This document shows positions 31,272 to 39,246 of a stretch of DNA of 64,000 nucleotides, piece after piece (the first letter of the stretch is position 1; each line of letters opens with the position of its first letter). The stretch spans positions 124,001 through 188,000 of the forward strand of contig NZ_LGIS01000020.1 of NCBI RefSeq assembly GCF_001187905.1. Direction: 5' to 3'. This stretch comes from Pantoea sp. RIT-PI-b (GTDB lineage: Bacteria; Pseudomonadota; Gammaproteobacteria; Enterobacterales; Enterobacteriaceae). Under the pieces are notes generated by a model. The model did not search any database, was not told the DNA's origin, and saw only the letters and a program-made list of their open reading frames with translations. The translations under genes were made by a program, and so were the position numbers.

Positions 31272-31675
31272 TCTTTCACACTCCCACCTGCTGCGCGGAT
31301 GGCGTCAATCACTTGCACGCAATCGTATGCATCTCCATTATCATCTGCCAGCAGTGAGTAACCGTATCCACTGCGGCAGGGTGATAGCCTTTGCGGCAAC
31401 ACAACCGGCTGCATCACCGCCACTGGCGGCGAGGTGTAAAGCATTAACTGGCGCCGCGGGTCTGCGAATCTATCGTCATCACCAACGTTTTTAAACAGGT
31501 ACCCAACTCCGCATTTATTTGCATCCCGAAGCTCCTCTTCATCCGTCCACGCCACCGGCTCAGCCTCAACGCTCGCCAGCGCCACCTTCGCCATATCCAC
31601 CACCCAATCCAGATGGTCTTGCGGATTGGCGATAACGTCGCGGCAATGTGCTGCAAGTTGCTGGTTGTTAGTCAT
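31268..31675 (-). CDS. hypothetical phage protein (135 aa)
   Basis: The protein starts MTNNQQLAAHCRDVI and has a repetitive-looking middle with EPVAWTDEEEL, then QPVVLPQRLSPCRSGYGYSLLADDN. Such modules occur in mosaic lambdoid Ea22-type proteins. The start at 31675 overlaps the previous gene's end by 8 bases. A 42-residue upstream extension would lie inside that gene and is rejected. Confidence 0.7.
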   Translation of the reverse strand: MTNNQQLAAHCRDVIANPQDHLDWVVDMAKVALASVEAEPVAWTDEEELRDANKCGVGYLFKNVGDDDRFADPRRQLMLYTSPPVAVMQPVVLPQRLSPCRSGYGYSLLADDNGDAYDCVQVIDAIRAAGGSVKE

Positions 31676-31997
31676 GGGTGGCTCCTGTGGTGCGGTCAAT
31701 GCGCTCAATCTCCGCGATAAGCAGCGCAGCAGCTTTAACCAAGTCGCGCCGACGATCCAAAGCATGGTTACTATGCGATGGTTTGAACGAGCTTTTGTCA
31801 TGCCACGGCCACAGGTTCTTTGCTCTCAAGCTATATGTACCAACACCATTCATCGCCGAACCAGCGACAGCGTAAGCTGCACCTGCAAGGGAAAGAATGC
31901 CAGCCAAATAACTATCGTCATGCTGCTCACTGTAACCTTCAATTTCCCTTTGTCTTTGGCGCTCTGCCGCCACGTCCTGCATAGCTTTGCTAGTCAT
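31668..31997 (-). CDS. conserved lambdoid protein of unknown function (109 aa)
   Basis: The protein has the widespread phage pattern AMQDVAAERQRQ ... DRRRDLVKAAALLIAEIERIDR. GGAGG lies 6 bases before the ATG at 31997, better than the GTG three bases earlier. The function is unknown. Confidence 0.8.
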   Translation of the reverse strand: MTSKAMQDVAAERQRQREIEGYSEQHDDSYLAGILSLAGAAYAVAGSAMNGVGTYSLRAKNLWPWHDKSSFKPSHSNHALDRRRDLVKAAALLIAEIERIDRTTGATHD

Positions 31998-32209
31998 CAC
32001 TCACCTCCTTTGGTGCTGCAGGCGCGCGCCTTCCAGCCCATCCAGCAGCCGGTAATATAGCCACCGATGTAATCGCCATCCGGTCCGCGCATAGCTGCCA
32101 CATCTTCAGGTGTGTGACTTGCAGCCCATCCGCCAACGGCCTTCCAGTGGTCCAAATACCATCGCTCGAAGTCCAATCGCTCCTGCGTTGTTTCAATTTC
32201 ATCACTCAT
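31997..32209 (-). CDS. hypothetical phage protein (70 aa)
   Basis: The protein has the layout of many short lambdoid proteins: an FERWYLDHW start and a GYITGCWMGWKAR end. It begins after GGGGAAAG. Its stop overlaps the next start by one base. Confidence 0.7.
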   Translation of the reverse strand: MSDEIETTQERLDFERWYLDHWKAVGGWAASHTPEDVAAMRGPDGDYIGGYITGCWMGWKARACSTKGGE

Positions 32210-32221
32210 ATCACTTTCCCC

Positions 32222-32617
32222 TCATTCGCCAACCGGGTACAGGCCAGCGTCGATTAATCTGGCGCGGCGCTGTGCCGCCTCTGTGTTTATGCGCTGGCTG
32301 TCGTTAGTTGCCATGCCAAAAGCTCGCCATGAAACGACGATCGCCTTCGGGTTTATATGTGTTGTGCGCTTGGTGCTGATGAGCGTGTACGTGTAGTCAG
32401 TGCAGGCATCCACCGGCACCGGGTCGGAAGCTGTAATCACCGCCGTCTTCCCGCGCAGGCATCCACGCATCAGGCTGTTGAACTCACCGAGCGACATATG
32501 AAAAAGGGCGCTTAATTCGCGCCCTGTCATTGGATGTTTGCTGAGTTGCCACACGACCTTTTCCTTAAAGCCGTTGTTGGGATGTTGGTTGCGGCGGTAG
32601 TGGGGTTGTTTGAACAT
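32222..32617 (-). CDS. hypothetical phage protein with possible winged helix (131 aa)
   Basis: Residues 15-60 (VVWQLSKHPMTGRELSALF and following) could form a small winged-helix domain, and the C-terminus is basic. I cannot assign a family. It lies between recT and the small genes, 2 bases from recT's end. Confidence 0.6.
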   Translation of the reverse strand: MFKQPHYRRNQHPNNGFKEKVVWQLSKHPMTGRELSALFHMSLGEFNSLMRGCLRGKTAVITASDPVPVDACTDYTYTLISTKRTTHINPKAIVVSWRAFGMATNDSQRINTEAAQRRARLIDAGLYPVGE

Positions 32618-32619
32618 GA

Positions 32620-33519
32620 TTACACTCCGGCTTCATCCAGTTCTGCCTTGCGCAGCAGGTAAACGTCGGTTGCCTTTTCGAGCAGGTCAACATTCTCTGC
32701 CAGCACTTTTGCTGCGTACTTGTAGCACTTGTCCAGACCTGTAACTGATTCAGCATTTGATGCCGCTTCGGTGAAATCGGCAAGCAGCTCATCCGGCGTG
32801 CGCGCTGGGTTATTGGTGTTCGTCGCCGGGTTAATTTCGCGCTCGGGCTGCTGTGTTTCTGGTTTGCTGTTAATCAGGTTATTCAGGTCTGCACGACTAC
32901 GTGCGGGAGTAACGTCGCGTTCTGCGCGCTGTGATGGCTCAAACTCGTCTGGCGTGTAGACACCGAGAATAACGTCAGGGCAGTAGAGACGCGCCCAGTA
33001 CTTTACAGCCAGGTATGCCAGCTGCTGTTTTGGCGCCGTCTTCCATAACGGCGAGTTGCGGGTGCTCACGAATTCCATGTAAAGCGGCTCACCCCAGGTG
33101 ATTTCCGCCTCATCGCGCAACACAGCTCCAACCCTAACAAACAGTCCCTTTTCATTTGCCGCGTTTTTATCTCCCGGCCTGAATGTGTCCCAGTTGCCGC
33201 CGTATTCATACTTGAATCGACCCTGAACAGCCGTTGAGCTGGTTACCACGGCGTTGACCAACTGAGCCTCATAACCGAGCGTGCCGTTAACCAGATGCGT
33301 TTTCTGTGCCACGGCGTAGGGATTCATTCCCCACTGAGCAGCCTGAAGAGCAACCGCAAGACAATCAGCCTTGTTGCCAGCCAAGTGCTTTGGAACGGTC
33401 GATACACCCAGCGCCATTACTTCGGCAAACGCCTGTAATTTTTGCAAACCAGTGGGGCTGAAAATCGCTGCCTTGGTGTCGGCCTCGTTGACCGGTGCCT
33501 GCATCAAATCGTTGCTCAT
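32620..33519 (-). CDS. recT: RecT-family single-strand annealing protein
   Basis: The 299-residue protein carries the RecT core: LGVSTVPKHLAGN, ALQAAQWGMNPYAVAQKTHLVNGTL (in part), and LAYLAVKYWARLYCPDVILGVYTPDEF. It anneals complementary single strands made by its partner exonuclease. The start overlaps the recE-like gene by 4 bases, so the two act as one recombination module. Confidence 0.95.
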   Translation of the reverse strand: MSNDLMQAPVNEADTKAAIFSPTGLQKLQAFAEVMALGVSTVPKHLAGNKADCLAVALQAAQWGMNPYAVAQKTHLVNGTLGYEAQLVNAVVTSSTAVQGRFKYEYGGNWDTFRPGDKNAANEKGLFVRVGAVLRDEAEITWGEPLYMEFVSTRNSPLWKTAPKQQLAYLAVKYWARLYCPDVILGVYTPDEFEPSQRAERDVTPARSRADLNNLINSKPETQQPEREINPATNTNNPARTPDELLADFTEAASNAESVTGLDKCYKYAAKVLAENVDLLEKATDVYLLRKAELDEAGV

Positions 33520-34334
33520 ACGTTATCCTTTCTCTTTGCCCATTCCGGGCGCGTTAACTCTTCAATGCCGCCCCAGTTACCGGACTGCATGCATTCGTGG
33601 TAGGCGGTCAGGTCACGGCGGAACAGGTCATAACCTACAGTTACGTCATCCTCACCGAGCTGGAATACGCGCACTGGGTACCGGCCGCAGTCAATCGACT
33701 CGCTGACAGCGATGAAAACGAAAAGCGGGTATTCGCCAAAGTGCTTGCTGTAGCCTTCGCGGTAATAGGCGTCCTGAACGTGATAGCGGAACTCTTCGAC
33801 GTGGCGCGCAAAGCGGCTCATGTCTGCCACCTTTTTCACATCGACGATGACTGGCTGCCCGGTCAGGAATTTGTCCGGGCGGATACGACATAGCTCGCCG
33901 GTTTGCTCATCGTTCCAGTATATCGAGGCTTCCTGGTGGCCTTCGGCTTCAAGCAGCCAGCGCGCGGCAGGGTGGGCGAGGGCGCTGGTACGCATTAGCT
34001 TCAGCTTTCGTCCCTGCTCGGCATCCATGACTGTCATTCCCATGCCGCTGCAATCCGCAAGGAACGCTTTTTCGTTCGCTTTGCCCTCATTGGTGCGGCG
34101 GTTGAACTCAGGCGCCACGATGAATCGTTTATCGAACTCTTCAGGTTCGAGCAGCAGGCAATGAAGCGCTGTGCCCATGTCTAGCGCAGATTTCTTCTCT
34201 TCGTCTTCCGGCGCTTCTTTACGCCACTGGAAGATTGCGGGGTTTATTGCGATATCGTCCAGTTGTGATTTGCTGATACCGGCACCGTGATGGTATGTCT
34301 CGTTGCTAATGTCAAAGTAAATTCCAGGCTCCAT
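33516..34334 (-). CDS. RecE-type exodeoxyribonuclease (PD-(D/E)XK)
   Basis: The 272-residue protein equals the C-terminal nuclease domain of RecE: GTALHCLLLEPEEF, RIRPDK with the metal aspartate, and the D-x-K motif IVDVKK. It should digest 5' ends of double-stranded DNA for RecT. The long N-terminal part of Rac RecE is absent, as in most phages. ATG 34334 overlaps the preceding stop (TGATG). Confidence 0.92.
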   Translation of the reverse strand: MEPGIYFDISNETYHHGAGISKSQLDDIAINPAIFQWRKEAPEDEEKKSALDMGTALHCLLLEPEEFDKRFIVAPEFNRRTNEGKANEKAFLADCSGMGMTVMDAEQGRKLKLMRTSALAHPAARWLLEAEGHQEASIYWNDEQTGELCRIRPDKFLTGQPVIVDVKKVADMSRFARHVEEFRYHVQDAYYREGYSKHFGEYPLFVFIAVSESIDCGRYPVRVFQLGEDDVTVGYDLFRRDLTAYHECMQSGNWGGIEELTRPEWAKRKDNV

Positions 34335-34639
34335 CACGCCACCTCGTTGTAAATCACATTGACGCCGCGCATGCGCTCACCTGCCGTGACCATCAACTCA
34401 CGCAGCACCTTATCAAGCTCAATGTGAGCATCATCATCAGAATCCAACATCTGAGCCGCCGCGCCGCCGTAATACTGCTGAAGGAAATTTTGTGCAGCCA
34501 TCATCAGCGGGTTGACGTGATGCGTATCGAGGTATCCATCAACCTCTTTCACAACTTCCTGCTTATCGTGATCGGGAAGTGAGGCTGCAATACTCAACAC
34601 CCGAACCTTGTCGTGTGCGTTCAGAGTGAATCGGCTCAT
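34334..34639 (-). CDS. hypothetical phage protein (101 aa)
   Basis: This all-helical acidic protein (HDKVRVLSIAASLPDHDKQEVV) has no family that I recognise. It overlaps its neighbours on both sides and lies directly before the recE-like gene, a position that suggests a recombination accessory role (inference). Confidence 0.65.
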   Translation of the reverse strand: MSRFTLNAHDKVRVLSIAASLPDHDKQEVVKEVDGYLDTHHVNPLMMAAQNFLQQYYGGAAAQMLDSDDDAHIELDKVLRELMVTAGERMRGVNVIYNEVA

Positions 34640-34770
34640 TTTCGCTCCGGCATGCCGAGCATTCTCAGCATCTGGTTGATGAATGGATAATCTTGAGTGC
34701 GCTCTAACATGCGCTGGCGCTCAAGCTCTTCCTGCTGCTTCTGATACTGCTTAGTCTGCTGCTGGCTCAT
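34636..34770 (-). CDS. small basic, Gln-rich protein (44 aa)
   Basis: The frame encodes MSQQQTKQYQKQQEELERQ followed by a short helix ending MLGMPERK. It is linked by ATGA overlaps to both flanking genes, strong evidence that it is translated. The function is unknown. Confidence 0.65.
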   Translation of the reverse strand: MSQQQTKQYQKQQEELERQRMLERTQDYPFINQMLRMLGMPERK

Positions 34771-34901
34771 GGCTGCCCCGGCTGATTTAAAGTGTCCATA
34801 AGTGAGCGCCAGCCAGAACGTAGGCGGCGAGTGATAGCGTCTAAAAGCGATTCTTGATGGGCGAAATCCACGATGGGTCCGCCCGCGATAGAGAAGGTCA
34901 T
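34767..34901 (-). CDS. small phage protein (44 aa), unknown
   Basis: The frame encodes MTFSIAGGPIVDFAHQESLLDA followed by a basic amphipathic helix. It is coupled by an ATGA overlap to the next gene. Small proteins in this position in lambdoid phages include Kil-type division inhibitors, but the sequence does not let me claim that. Confidence 0.6.
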   Translation of the reverse strand: MTFSIAGGPIVDFAHQESLLDAITRRLRSGWRSLMDTLNQPGQP

Positions 34902-34933
34902 CGTGGGTTTCCTTGGTGTTGGTTAAACGGGGG

Positions 34934-35938
34934 TTAGTATGTGATGCTGATATGCGGGATGTTGCCGTCTTTGATTTGAGTCAGAACGTCGATGGCCTGC
35001 ACGCGAGTCAGTCCGCCGTGACCCATCAGGGCGTTAACGACCGCAGTTCCGATCGTCTTTCTGTGCGCTTCATTGGCGGCACGCGCTGCTGCTTCGTCGG
35101 CGATGCGTTTCTCTTCAGCCAGGCGGGTATCTTCCACTGCTTTGGCTTTGCGCTGCTCTTCTGCGATGGCTGCCTGCTTATCGCGCTCAGCCTGCTCACG
35201 CGCTTCCTGTGCCAGTCTTGCGGTGCGCTCCTGCGCTTCTTTGGCTTCACGCTCTGCACGTTCCTGTGCGGCTTTTGCGTCGGCCTCGGCCTTTTCCTTC
35301 GCTGCCTTCAAATCAGCCTCACGACGTGCAGCTGCTTCGCGTTCCAGCTGGGCTTTCTGCTCAGCCTCAATGCGTGCCTGCTCGACAGCCTGACGCTTAA
35401 TCTCTTCTTCGTGAGCAATGCGCTGGCGCTCTGCTTCGGCTTTGGCTTCAGCTGCGTCACGGTCGAATTTTTCATTAAGAAGTAGGGCGATTTCGTGGTC
35501 GGCTTCAAGCTGCTTCTTCAGCGCTTCCTCTGCCGCTTTTTGCTCGGTTTCAATTCGCTGGCGCCCTTCCTCCGCAGCCTTCTCAGCAGCGATGCGCTCT
35601 TGCTCGGCCTCCCATTCTGTCAGTGGCTTTCGCGTTTCATCACGCAGCGCGTCGCAGGCATCAACAAAGCGCTTAATCTCTGCTTCAGCGGGCTTCACGG
35701 CTTCCTTAAGGCGCTTGAGGTAGTCACGCCCCGGCCTCTCGATTGCTGTCTTGCTGCGTGATACCTGCGCCGCCAATGACGCAACGCGAGCGCGACCTTT
35801 TGCCGTAGTGAGGTCTGGAACCTCATTGACCTGCTTGCGAATCTCTTCAAGAAACGCATCGAGTCCGTTCGGCACATAAAGCGTTGGCGCTTGTTCTGGC
35901 TTTACCTCAAGTACTGCTAATTCCGTTGTTTCACTCAT
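34934..35938 (-). CDS. long coiled-coil phage protein next to recET
   Basis: Of the 334 residues, about 115-295 form one continuous coiled coil made of A, E, K, R and Q. A globular N-terminal part (FLEEIRKQV ... KGRARVASLAAQVSRSKTAIERPGRDYLK) precedes it, and a short C-terminal domain (GHGGLTRVQAIDVLTQI) follows. Similar proteins accompany recET-type modules in other phages. The start at 35938 follows GGAGAAGG, and an 11-residue upstream extension into the terminator region is rejected. Confidence 0.85.
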   Translation of the reverse strand: MSETTELAVLEVKPEQAPTLYVPNGLDAFLEEIRKQVNEVPDLTTAKGRARVASLAAQVSRSKTAIERPGRDYLKRLKEAVKPAEAEIKRFVDACDALRDETRKPLTEWEAEQERIAAEKAAEEGRQRIETEQKAAEEALKKQLEADHEIALLLNEKFDRDAAEAKAEAERQRIAHEEEIKRQAVEQARIEAEQKAQLEREAAARREADLKAAKEKAEADAKAAQERAEREAKEAQERTARLAQEAREQAERDKQAAIAEEQRKAKAVEDTRLAEEKRIADEAAARAANEAHRKTIGTAVVNALMGHGGLTRVQAIDVLTQIKDGNIPHISITY

Positions 35939-35955
35939 TTCCTTCTCCTGCGGGC

Positions 35956-35983
35956 AAAAAAATACCCGCACATAGGCGGGTTT
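35956..35983 (-). terminator. intrinsic terminator in the left operon
   Basis: On the minus strand ACCCGC/GCGGGT arms are followed by ATTTTTTT. It ends about 18 bases before the coiled-coil gene start. Confidence 0.8.
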
Positions 35984-36057
35984 ATTTAGGAAATCCCTAT
36001 CACAGCAAGATTTATAACTGGCTTGTAAAGAATCAGAGGGTTAGGGATTATCAAATC

Positions 36058-36324
36058 ATGACTACATATCGTGTAAGAGTGGGTTTTCATAACCCAACAG
36101 GCCTGACTTTCAGGCAACTTGATGAAGTGCTCGAACCGTTACGTTTCTGGAGAAATAAAACGTGCGGTGGAAATTTCCGTTATTACATGGAGTACGAATA
36201 TCAGACAGAGGTCAGGAGCATTTGTGATGTATGTGAGCTAGCGTATTCACAGGCATGTAAGGTGAGAAAATGTCCGCTGATTCTTGTTGAGGCCAAACCT
36301 CATGAAGATGTTTCTCAAAAATAG
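36058..36324 (+). CDS. hypothetical 88-aa protein against the direction of the left operon
   Basis: The frame encodes MTTYRVRVGFHNPTG and a C-terminal cysteine group CDVCELAYSQACKVRKC. No minus-strand gene occupies this stretch, so a plus-strand gene is plausible. A weak promoter (TTGTAA, 18 bases, ATTATC) lies just before it. It may be an inserted autonomous gene (moron). Confidence 0.55.
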   Translation: MTTYRVRVGFHNPTGLTFRQLDEVLEPLRFWRNKTCGGNFRYYMEYEYQTEVRSICDVCELAYSQACKVRKCPLILVEAKPHEDVSQK

Positions 36325-36447
36325 TCCCACTTAATGCGGTCTATTCATAACCACGTGCAAAATATCTGGCTTGCTCGGCAAGGTCTGACGGCCTAATGAA
36401 TTCGTCTAGCGTATTGACTCTGTGACACTATGCGAATGAGGAAAGTT

Positions 36448-36573
36448 ATGAAGAAAAGTGAACTCCCAACCAAAATCTGCACCGTGTGTGGACGGCCTTT
36501 CACATGGCGTAAAAAGTGGGAGAAGTGCTGGGATGAAGTGCGTAAGTGCTCGGAGCGGTGCCGGAGGCAGTGA
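36448..36573 (+). CDS. DUF2256 protein (41 aa)
   Basis: The short protein has the DUF2256 pattern [19 protein letters not shown] ... CSERC, a four-cysteine finger with RKKW between the pairs. In bacteria DUF2256 genes usually sit beside photolyase/cryptochrome-like genes. A copy in a prophage is unexpected. GAGGAAAG precedes the ATG. It is oriented like the 88-aa gene and against the operon. Confidence 0.8.
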   Translation: MKKSELPTKICTVCGRPFTWRKKWEKCWDEVRKCSERCRRQ

Positions 36574-36586
36574 GCGTTTTCAGTGG

Positions 36587-36805
36587 TTACTGTCCCCGGG
36601 CGCGAAGCATTGCGTCGGCAATCGCATATGAACGTGATGCGATGCTATCCAGATGATTGGATGCACTACCGCTAGCCAGCTCTCCTTGCATAGCTTTTGC
36701 TGCTAAGTAATCACGCAGCGTCATGCCACTTTCCGACTGCCAATCCGAGTTATGTCCGACATTTCCTAGCTCTGGAAAAGCAGGTCCACCTGTTTCCTTG
36801 CTCAT
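36587..36805 (-). CDS. conserved lambdoid protein (72 aa)
   Basis: The protein reads GGPAFPELG ... GMTLRDYLAAKAMQG ... SRSYAIADAMLRAR, a pattern very common in phage and prophage early regions and of unknown function. Confidence 0.82.
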   Translation of the reverse strand: MSKETGGPAFPELGNVGHNSDWQSESGMTLRDYLAAKAMQGELASGSASNHLDSIASRSYAIADAMLRARGQ

Positions 36806-36806
36806 C

Positions 36807-36884
36807 TCAAATCCTCGCTATCATCGCCAACCCCATCAGCAAAGCAGTCACTACCCAGCAGATAATGCAATCTTGTGTGCTCAT
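36807..36884 (-). CDS. possible 25-aa membrane peptide
   Basis: The frame encodes MSTQDCIICW followed by a hydrophobic helix (VVTALLMGLAMIA). It ends one base before the next gene and begins just after an intrinsic terminator. It has no clear ribosome site, so it is uncertain. Confidence 0.35.
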   Translation of the reverse strand: MSTQDCIICWVVTALLMGLAMIARI

Positions 36885-36905
36885 GGTATTGGCATTTGTG
36901 TAGGT

Positions 36906-36931
36906 AAAAAGAAACCCGCTCGGGGGCGGGT
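36906..36931 (-). terminator. terminator directly after the methyltransferase gene
   Basis: On the minus strand ACCCGC/GCGGGT arms with a G/C-rich loop are followed by TTCTTTTT. It touches the stop codon of the methyltransferase. Confidence 0.75.
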
Positions 36932-37683
36932 TATGCTGGAATCACAACGATAACGGTATTTACCATTGTGCCGGATGATTTGAATGCACCCTCTGGCAGA
37001 TCTTCGATATGACCACCGCGCTCTTCAATCAGTTGACGGAAATCCGAAGTTAGTTTGTTACTGCGGAACGTCACCGAAGAAGCCATAACTGAAACTAACT
37101 GGCCACCCGGCTTGAGAAATTTCAGCGCATGAGTGACATGTTTGATGTCAGCCTGACGGCCAAATGGCGGGTTCATTACCACGCGGTCATAAATTGGCGC
37201 TGGTTCAATAGTCAGGAAATCAACAGGCTTGCCAATGCCTGACAAGCGAAGATTAAGTGCATGCAGTGCATCATTGTTAGCTGGCATAAGCTCGTACATA
37301 TCAATCATCACATCTGCTGCCGCCTCATGGGCTGCCTTAGCAATTGCACCTTGGCCAGCGCTAGGCTCAAGAACTTTCATTCCATCGCCAATATCTGCCA
37401 AATGGATTACGTGACGGACAACATCTGGTGGGGTAGGGAAGAACTCAAAATCATCCTTCGGCACGACAACATCGCCAGTAAGGATGATTTGCTCAATGCG
37501 TTCGGCTGCATCGATATCGAAGACGTGCGCCTTGGCTTTGCGGTTCCACTTGCCGCCAGCTGCTTCAATCACCTTGTTGGTTCGGGTGTATAGATTGCGG
37601 TCTAGCTGACCAGTAAGAATCAGGTTGTTACCTTCGCATTGACAGGCACTAAGCACATTCAACACTTCGTTATCTACACGCAT
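36931..37683 (-). CDS. DNA adenine-type methyltransferase
   Basis: The 250-residue protein has SAM motif I KVLEPSAGQGAIAKA near residues 102-116 and the catalytic NPPF (VVMNPPFGRQ, about residue 170), the pattern of gamma-type N6-adenine methyltransferases. An N-terminal part (NLYTRTNKVIEAAGGKWNRK) may contact DNA. There is no nuclease partner. It may protect phage DNA from host restriction (inference). Confidence 0.88.
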   Translation of the reverse strand: MRVDNEVLNVLSACQCEGNNLILTGQLDRNLYTRTNKVIEAAGGKWNRKAKAHVFDIDAAERIEQIILTGDVVVPKDDFEFFPTPPDVVRHVIHLADIGDGMKVLEPSAGQGAIAKAAHEAAADVMIDMYELMPANNDALHALNLRLSGIGKPVDFLTIEPAPIYDRVVMNPPFGRQADIKHVTHALKFLKPGGQLVSVMASSVTFRSNKLTSDFRQLIEERGGHIEDLPEGAFKSSGTMVNTVIVVIPA

Positions 37684-37701
37684 TTGGTTTCCTATAGGCG
37701 T

Positions 37702-37723
37702 AAAAAAAGCTCCATTCGGAGCC
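37702..37723 (-). terminator. intrinsic terminator in the left operon
   Basis: On the minus strand GGCTCC/GGAGCT arms are followed by seven T. It lies about 20 bases upstream of the methyltransferase start. Confidence 0.8.
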
Positions 37724-37769
37724 GGTTAATGTTCTGCTGCGTCCACGCTGTTTAGTGAACAGGTGGCGT

Positions 37770-37792
37770 AAAAAAGGCCGCATCAGGCGGCC
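37770..37792 (-). terminator. intrinsic terminator in the left operon
   Basis: On the minus strand GGCCGC/GCGGCC arms are followed by TTTTTT. It is the second of two terminators in the 137-base gap between the anchored protein and the methyltransferase. Confidence 0.8.
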
Positions 37793-37820
37793 ATTAGGGC
37801 ATTTATAATCTCAGTTAAAA

Positions 37821-38405
37821 TTATTGCTTTGGTGATGGGCTACTTATAAAACTACTTGATGAAAATGCGGGCAGGCTGTCTTTAGACACATTTTGAGCTT
37901 CAGTGGTGATGCGACTTTCTAAGTTTTCGTTCTTATCAATAATCAATTCTTTGTCTTGAATCATTAGCGTAAACATCGGCATGTGTTCAGATGTATATTT
38001 CATGTAAGTTTTGATTTTTAACTTAAATGCAACTGTACCCGATAAATTCTCTGCTTTAATCGCTTTATCGCCAGTGAGATTTTGGCTTTCATTGACATCT
38101 TTTGCAATTTTAACTAAAGCCTCATGAAGATCTTTTGAAAAGTTACTAGGATCAACATCGATTAAATTTATGGCTGCTGGTGATTTATTTGTTGAATTAA
38201 CGAGAGTTATATCCATGCCACGGCTCTCACTGTAAACCTTGCCAAGATTTACATGACCTACCGTGGTGGTAAGAATGTTTTCTCTAGGTTGCACATGTTC
38301 CTTCTGTAATAGAAGCCCACTATTCACCATTGCAGCGGTAAATATGGATGTGCCCAGAATAACTGATGCAGCAATTAAAGAAATTCCTGTGATTTTATTG
38401 GTCAT
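37821..38405 (-). CDS. membrane-anchored hypothetical protein (194 aa)
   Basis: The protein starts MTNKITGISLIAASVILG, a single N-terminal membrane anchor or signal (about residues 6-28), followed by about 165 residues probably outside the membrane. The C-terminus is serine-rich (FSSSSFISSPSPK). Base composition is more AT-rich than its neighbours, suggesting recent transfer. I do not recognise it. A superinfection-exclusion role is possible for an anchored protein in this position but unproven. Confidence 0.65.
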   Translation of the reverse strand: MTNKITGISLIAASVILGTSIFTAAMVNSGLLLQKEHVQPRENILTTTVGHVNLGKVYSESRGMDITLVNSTNKSPAAINLIDVDPSNFSKDLHEALVKIAKDVNESQNLTGDKAIKAENLSGTVAFKLKIKTYMKYTSEHMPMFTLMIQDKELIIDKNENLESRITTEAQNVSKDSLPAFSSSSFISSPSPKQ

Positions 38406-38542
38406 GCTATCAATCCTTGCTCTCAAAGTTGTACCGACCAATTTTACTTATATGTATGAGGTCTAAACACTCGATTAGAATCAATTAAACAGCTTATTTA
38501 ACCTTTTTGCTAAAAGAATTCTTATAGTTTATTGGATGGACA

Positions 38543-38818
38543 TCACTTAACAATGTGAACCGCGTCCTTCCGCATCTTGCGATGACCGGCGTTATAAATT
38601 GCGATTTCCGGCAAACACACTGCTCCAACTTCCTGCTTATCTCGCAGACTAGGGGAGGAGGCGGCGCGGGCTACGTTTAAGCTGCATCCAGCGCTCGCTA
38701 CTGCAATTTTGCGAGCAAGGCGGTTATCTGCGTTCAGATGCTCATTCGCTTCTGCACGGCGTGCTCTGCGACGATTTCTGGCGTTATCAGAGGCCAGATA
38801 AGTTACGACTACTGTCAT
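38543..38818 (-). CDS. N: N-type transcription antiterminator (P22 N-like)
   Basis: The 91-residue protein has an arginine-rich RNA-binding helix, NARNRRRARRAEANEHL, that parallels lambda N (AQTRRRERRAEKQAQW). Its C-terminal LPEIAIYNAGHRK matches my memory of P22 N (LPGVALYAAGHRK). It should bind boxB in nutL and nutR and, with Nus factors, let RNA polymerase pass terminators. It is the first gene from PL, with GGAGG 6 bases before the ATG. Confidence 0.9.
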   Translation of the reverse strand: MTVVVTYLASDNARNRRRARRAEANEHLNADNRLARKIAVASAGCSLNVARAASSPSLRDKQEVGAVCLPEIAIYNAGHRKMRKDAVHIVK

Positions 38819-39132
38819 GGTGTACCTCCGGTAATTGGCTTAGCGATGGTCCGCATTGCTAAATCAACTCGCCCCGCCAGCCACCTTGGTAGCGGGGCAT
38901 ACTTCTCGATCTGGAAAGTTCTCAGTCTTCACTGTTACCCGTTACATAACTCCTCCTGTAGTTGTATGCCGCATCAAAGTTGCCAGCGGCTTGGCTTTAT
39001 AAATTGGCTTAGGTACTGGCGCCGGAACCTGTGACGTTTCCGGATTTCAAGTCGCTTCATAGGTCGGCCCGATCATCCCGGATAGGCCTAAGCTCCACGA
39101 CACGCCAGTCCAAAGCCAAATTCTCTTTGGTT

Positions 39133-39176
39133 CCCCGCATTTCGGCGGAGACAAACCCCATCAATGTTAAAGAGCG
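39133..39176 (-). promoter_or_regulatory. nutL site (boxA and boxB)
   Basis: On the minus strand a consensus boxA CGCTCTTTAAC (39176-39166) is followed 15 bases later by a hairpin with arms CTCCGC and GCGGGG and loop CGAAAT (39150-39133). The loop and its flanks are shared with nutR at 42830-42851. Confidence 0.8.
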
Positions 39177-39217
39177 ATCCAACGTCCTGTTGGGTGGTGC
39201 GTCCTGCTGATGGATAG

Positions 39218-39246
39218 AATATACAAAACGTATTCAACCAGTGCAA
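39218..39246 (-). promoter_or_regulatory. early left promoter PL
   Basis: On the minus strand -35 TTGCAC and -10 TATATT are separated by exactly 17 bases. Operators overlap or adjoin both hexamers. Confidence 0.75.

Noticed and set aside
34913..35723. Several plus-strand frames opposite the coiled-coil gene
   Set aside because: Leu/Cys/Phe-rich shadows of the A/E/K/R-rich coiled coil on the other strand.
36931..37683. Restriction-modification system
   Set aside because: Only a methyltransferase is present, with no nuclease or specificity gene nearby.
38738..39034. 98-codon plus-strand frame across N and its leader
   Set aside because: Opposite N and control DNA, with no ribosome site; N in the other strand has clear homology.
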